A stretch of DNA of 6,421 nucleotides, taken from contig DDJH01000195.1 of the NCBI GenBank assembly GCA_002338895.1, positions 46,628 to 53,048 of the forward strand, written 5' to 3'. The notes below the pieces were generated by a model. That model saw nothing but the letters and a program-made list of their open reading frames with translations. It was not told the origin of the DNA and did not search any database. Position numbers and translations under genes: made by a program. This DNA comes from Lentisphaeria bacterium UBA1829. Its GTDB lineage: Bacteria > Verrucomicrobiota > Lentisphaeria > Victivallales > UBA1829. Positions 5,870-6,421 of this stretch are shown piece by piece (position 1 is the first letter of the stretch; every line of letters starts with the position of its first letter).

Positions 5870-6420
5870 TTTTCCTCCGCGGCAGGGACTTTTTCCGTTC
5901 CTTCCGTTTTTGCGGCGCGTTTTTCCTCGAATTTCGTCTGAATCTTTTTGGAATTGAAGAGAGTGGCGGCGGAAACCGCGTTGACGAACCAGCTCCTGCT
6001 TCCCAGATCGATCACTTCATACTTTCTGTCGATCGCGTTCCGGTATTCGCGGGGGACAATGGACTCGTCACCGACAATCAGAATCCGTTTCGGATTCAGC
6101 GATGAAATATACGCGCTGTACTGATCCGGATCCACCGGTGCCGGTTCCTTTCCATCGGGCAGAATCAGATAGATCGTCGGATTTTCCGCATCGGCCGCCG
6201 GCAGCAGCAGGATCGGATTTCTTGTCGCCTCCTGAATGGCCGCCGCAAGATCGCGGGAACTTTCGTAGTTGCCCGTGATAATCAGATATTCGATCACGCG
6301 TCCTTCGACCTGTTTCGGCCAGTCCCCGCCGTCCCATGCGGCGGCGTTCACGACGGTCGGTACCGCGATTCCCGTGGAAATCAGCAGAGCCGTGATCATT
6401 CTTCCCAGCAAGTTTTTCAT
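5866..6420 (-). CDS. Secreted protein with a single CWB2-like Rossmann domain and charged tail
   Basis: 184 residues. Residues 1-26 look like a Sec signal peptide: basic MKNLLGR, a hydrophobic core, and cleavage near VVNA. The mature part reads like one copy of the cell-wall-binding repeat 2 fold: YLIITGNYESSRDLAAAIQ then NPILLLP, later YISSLNPKRILIVGDESIVP, and finally YEVIDLGSRSWFVNAVSAAT, matching in order the family's GxxfpDALaAa, aPilL, kkviivGG and riaGxdRy-type elements. The match is by eye and some key glycines differ, so it is tentative; CWB2 repeats normally come in threes. The last 27 residues (158-184) are rich in Lys, Glu and Ala and probably disordered. The stop overlaps the permease start as ATGA, implying a joint envelope role. 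Only one base precedes the ATG, so its ribosome site is unseen. The good signal peptide supports this start. Confidence 0.6.
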   Translation of the reverse strand: MKNLLGRMITALLISTGIAVPTVVNAAAWDGGDWPKQVEGRVIEYLIITGNYESSRDLAAAIQEATRNPILLLPAADAENPTIYLILPDGKEPAPVDPDQYSAYISSLNPKRILIVGDESIVPREYRNAIDRKYEVIDLGSRSWFVNAVSAATLFNSKKIQTKFEEKRAAKTEGTEKVPAAEEK

Positions 6421-6421
6421 T

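Noticed and set aside
1..6421. Mobile element, CRISPR array, tRNA or rRNA
   Set aside because: No terminal inverted repeats with a transposase, no regularly spaced repeats, and no tRNA-like or rRNA-like stretches were found on reading both strands.

Overview
The window is 6.4 kb of moderately GC-rich bacterial chromosome in which every gene except one reads on the minus (leftward) strand. I see no rRNA, tRNA, CRISPR array, insertion sequence or phage gene. The organism cannot be fixed from this piece. The short, clostridial-type ThiF, the FabD with GLSLGE instead of GHSLGE and the codon style would suit an anaerobic gut bacterium, either Lentisphaerota/Victivallales-like or Clostridia-like; that is a low-confidence inference. 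Among the nine complete genes, stops are seven TGA and two TAA. No complete gene ends in TAG.

Left part (1-1434, minus): a fatty-acid synthesis cluster. A compact MarR-type regulator is followed, 105 bases later, by fabD (malonyl-CoA:ACP transacylase) and then fabG (3-oxoacyl-ACP reductase, cut by the window edge). A MarR-type gene directly ahead of fab genes recalls FabT in Firmicutes, but regulation here is inferred from position only.

Middle (1435-2101): a 229-base AT-rich divergent promoter region containing an inverted repeat, then the only rightward gene, a second, full-length MarR-family regulator. This gene has an in-frame amber codon (TAG, 1802-1804) exactly where the family carries a conserved glutamine. 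The reading frame is otherwise intact to its TAA stop, so this is either a very recent nonsense mutation, a sequencing error, or an amber codon that is read through.

Right part (2109-6420, minus): a tightly packed run transcribed as secreted Rossmann-like protein (resembling the cell-wall-binding repeat 2 fold) > ABC-2 type permease > two-domain SGNH hydrolase > D-2-hydroxyacid dehydrogenase (glycerate dehydrogenase type) > thiS > thiF. Two junctions are ATGA overlaps and the others are 4 to 33 bases, so one transcript is likely. The first two genes form an envelope/transport pair whose ATPase should lie upstream, beyond the window. The last two are a sulfur-carrier protein and its adenylating enzyme, but thiG and thiH do not follow, because thiF runs straight into the convergent MarR gene 7 bases away.

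I found no clear-cut new biological system. The items most worth a second look are the amber codon in the MarR gene, the unusual gene company of the right-hand operon (ThiS/ThiF without ThiG/ThiH, next to a dehydrogenase and an esterase-like protein), and the single-domain CWB2-like secreted protein paired with an ABC permease.
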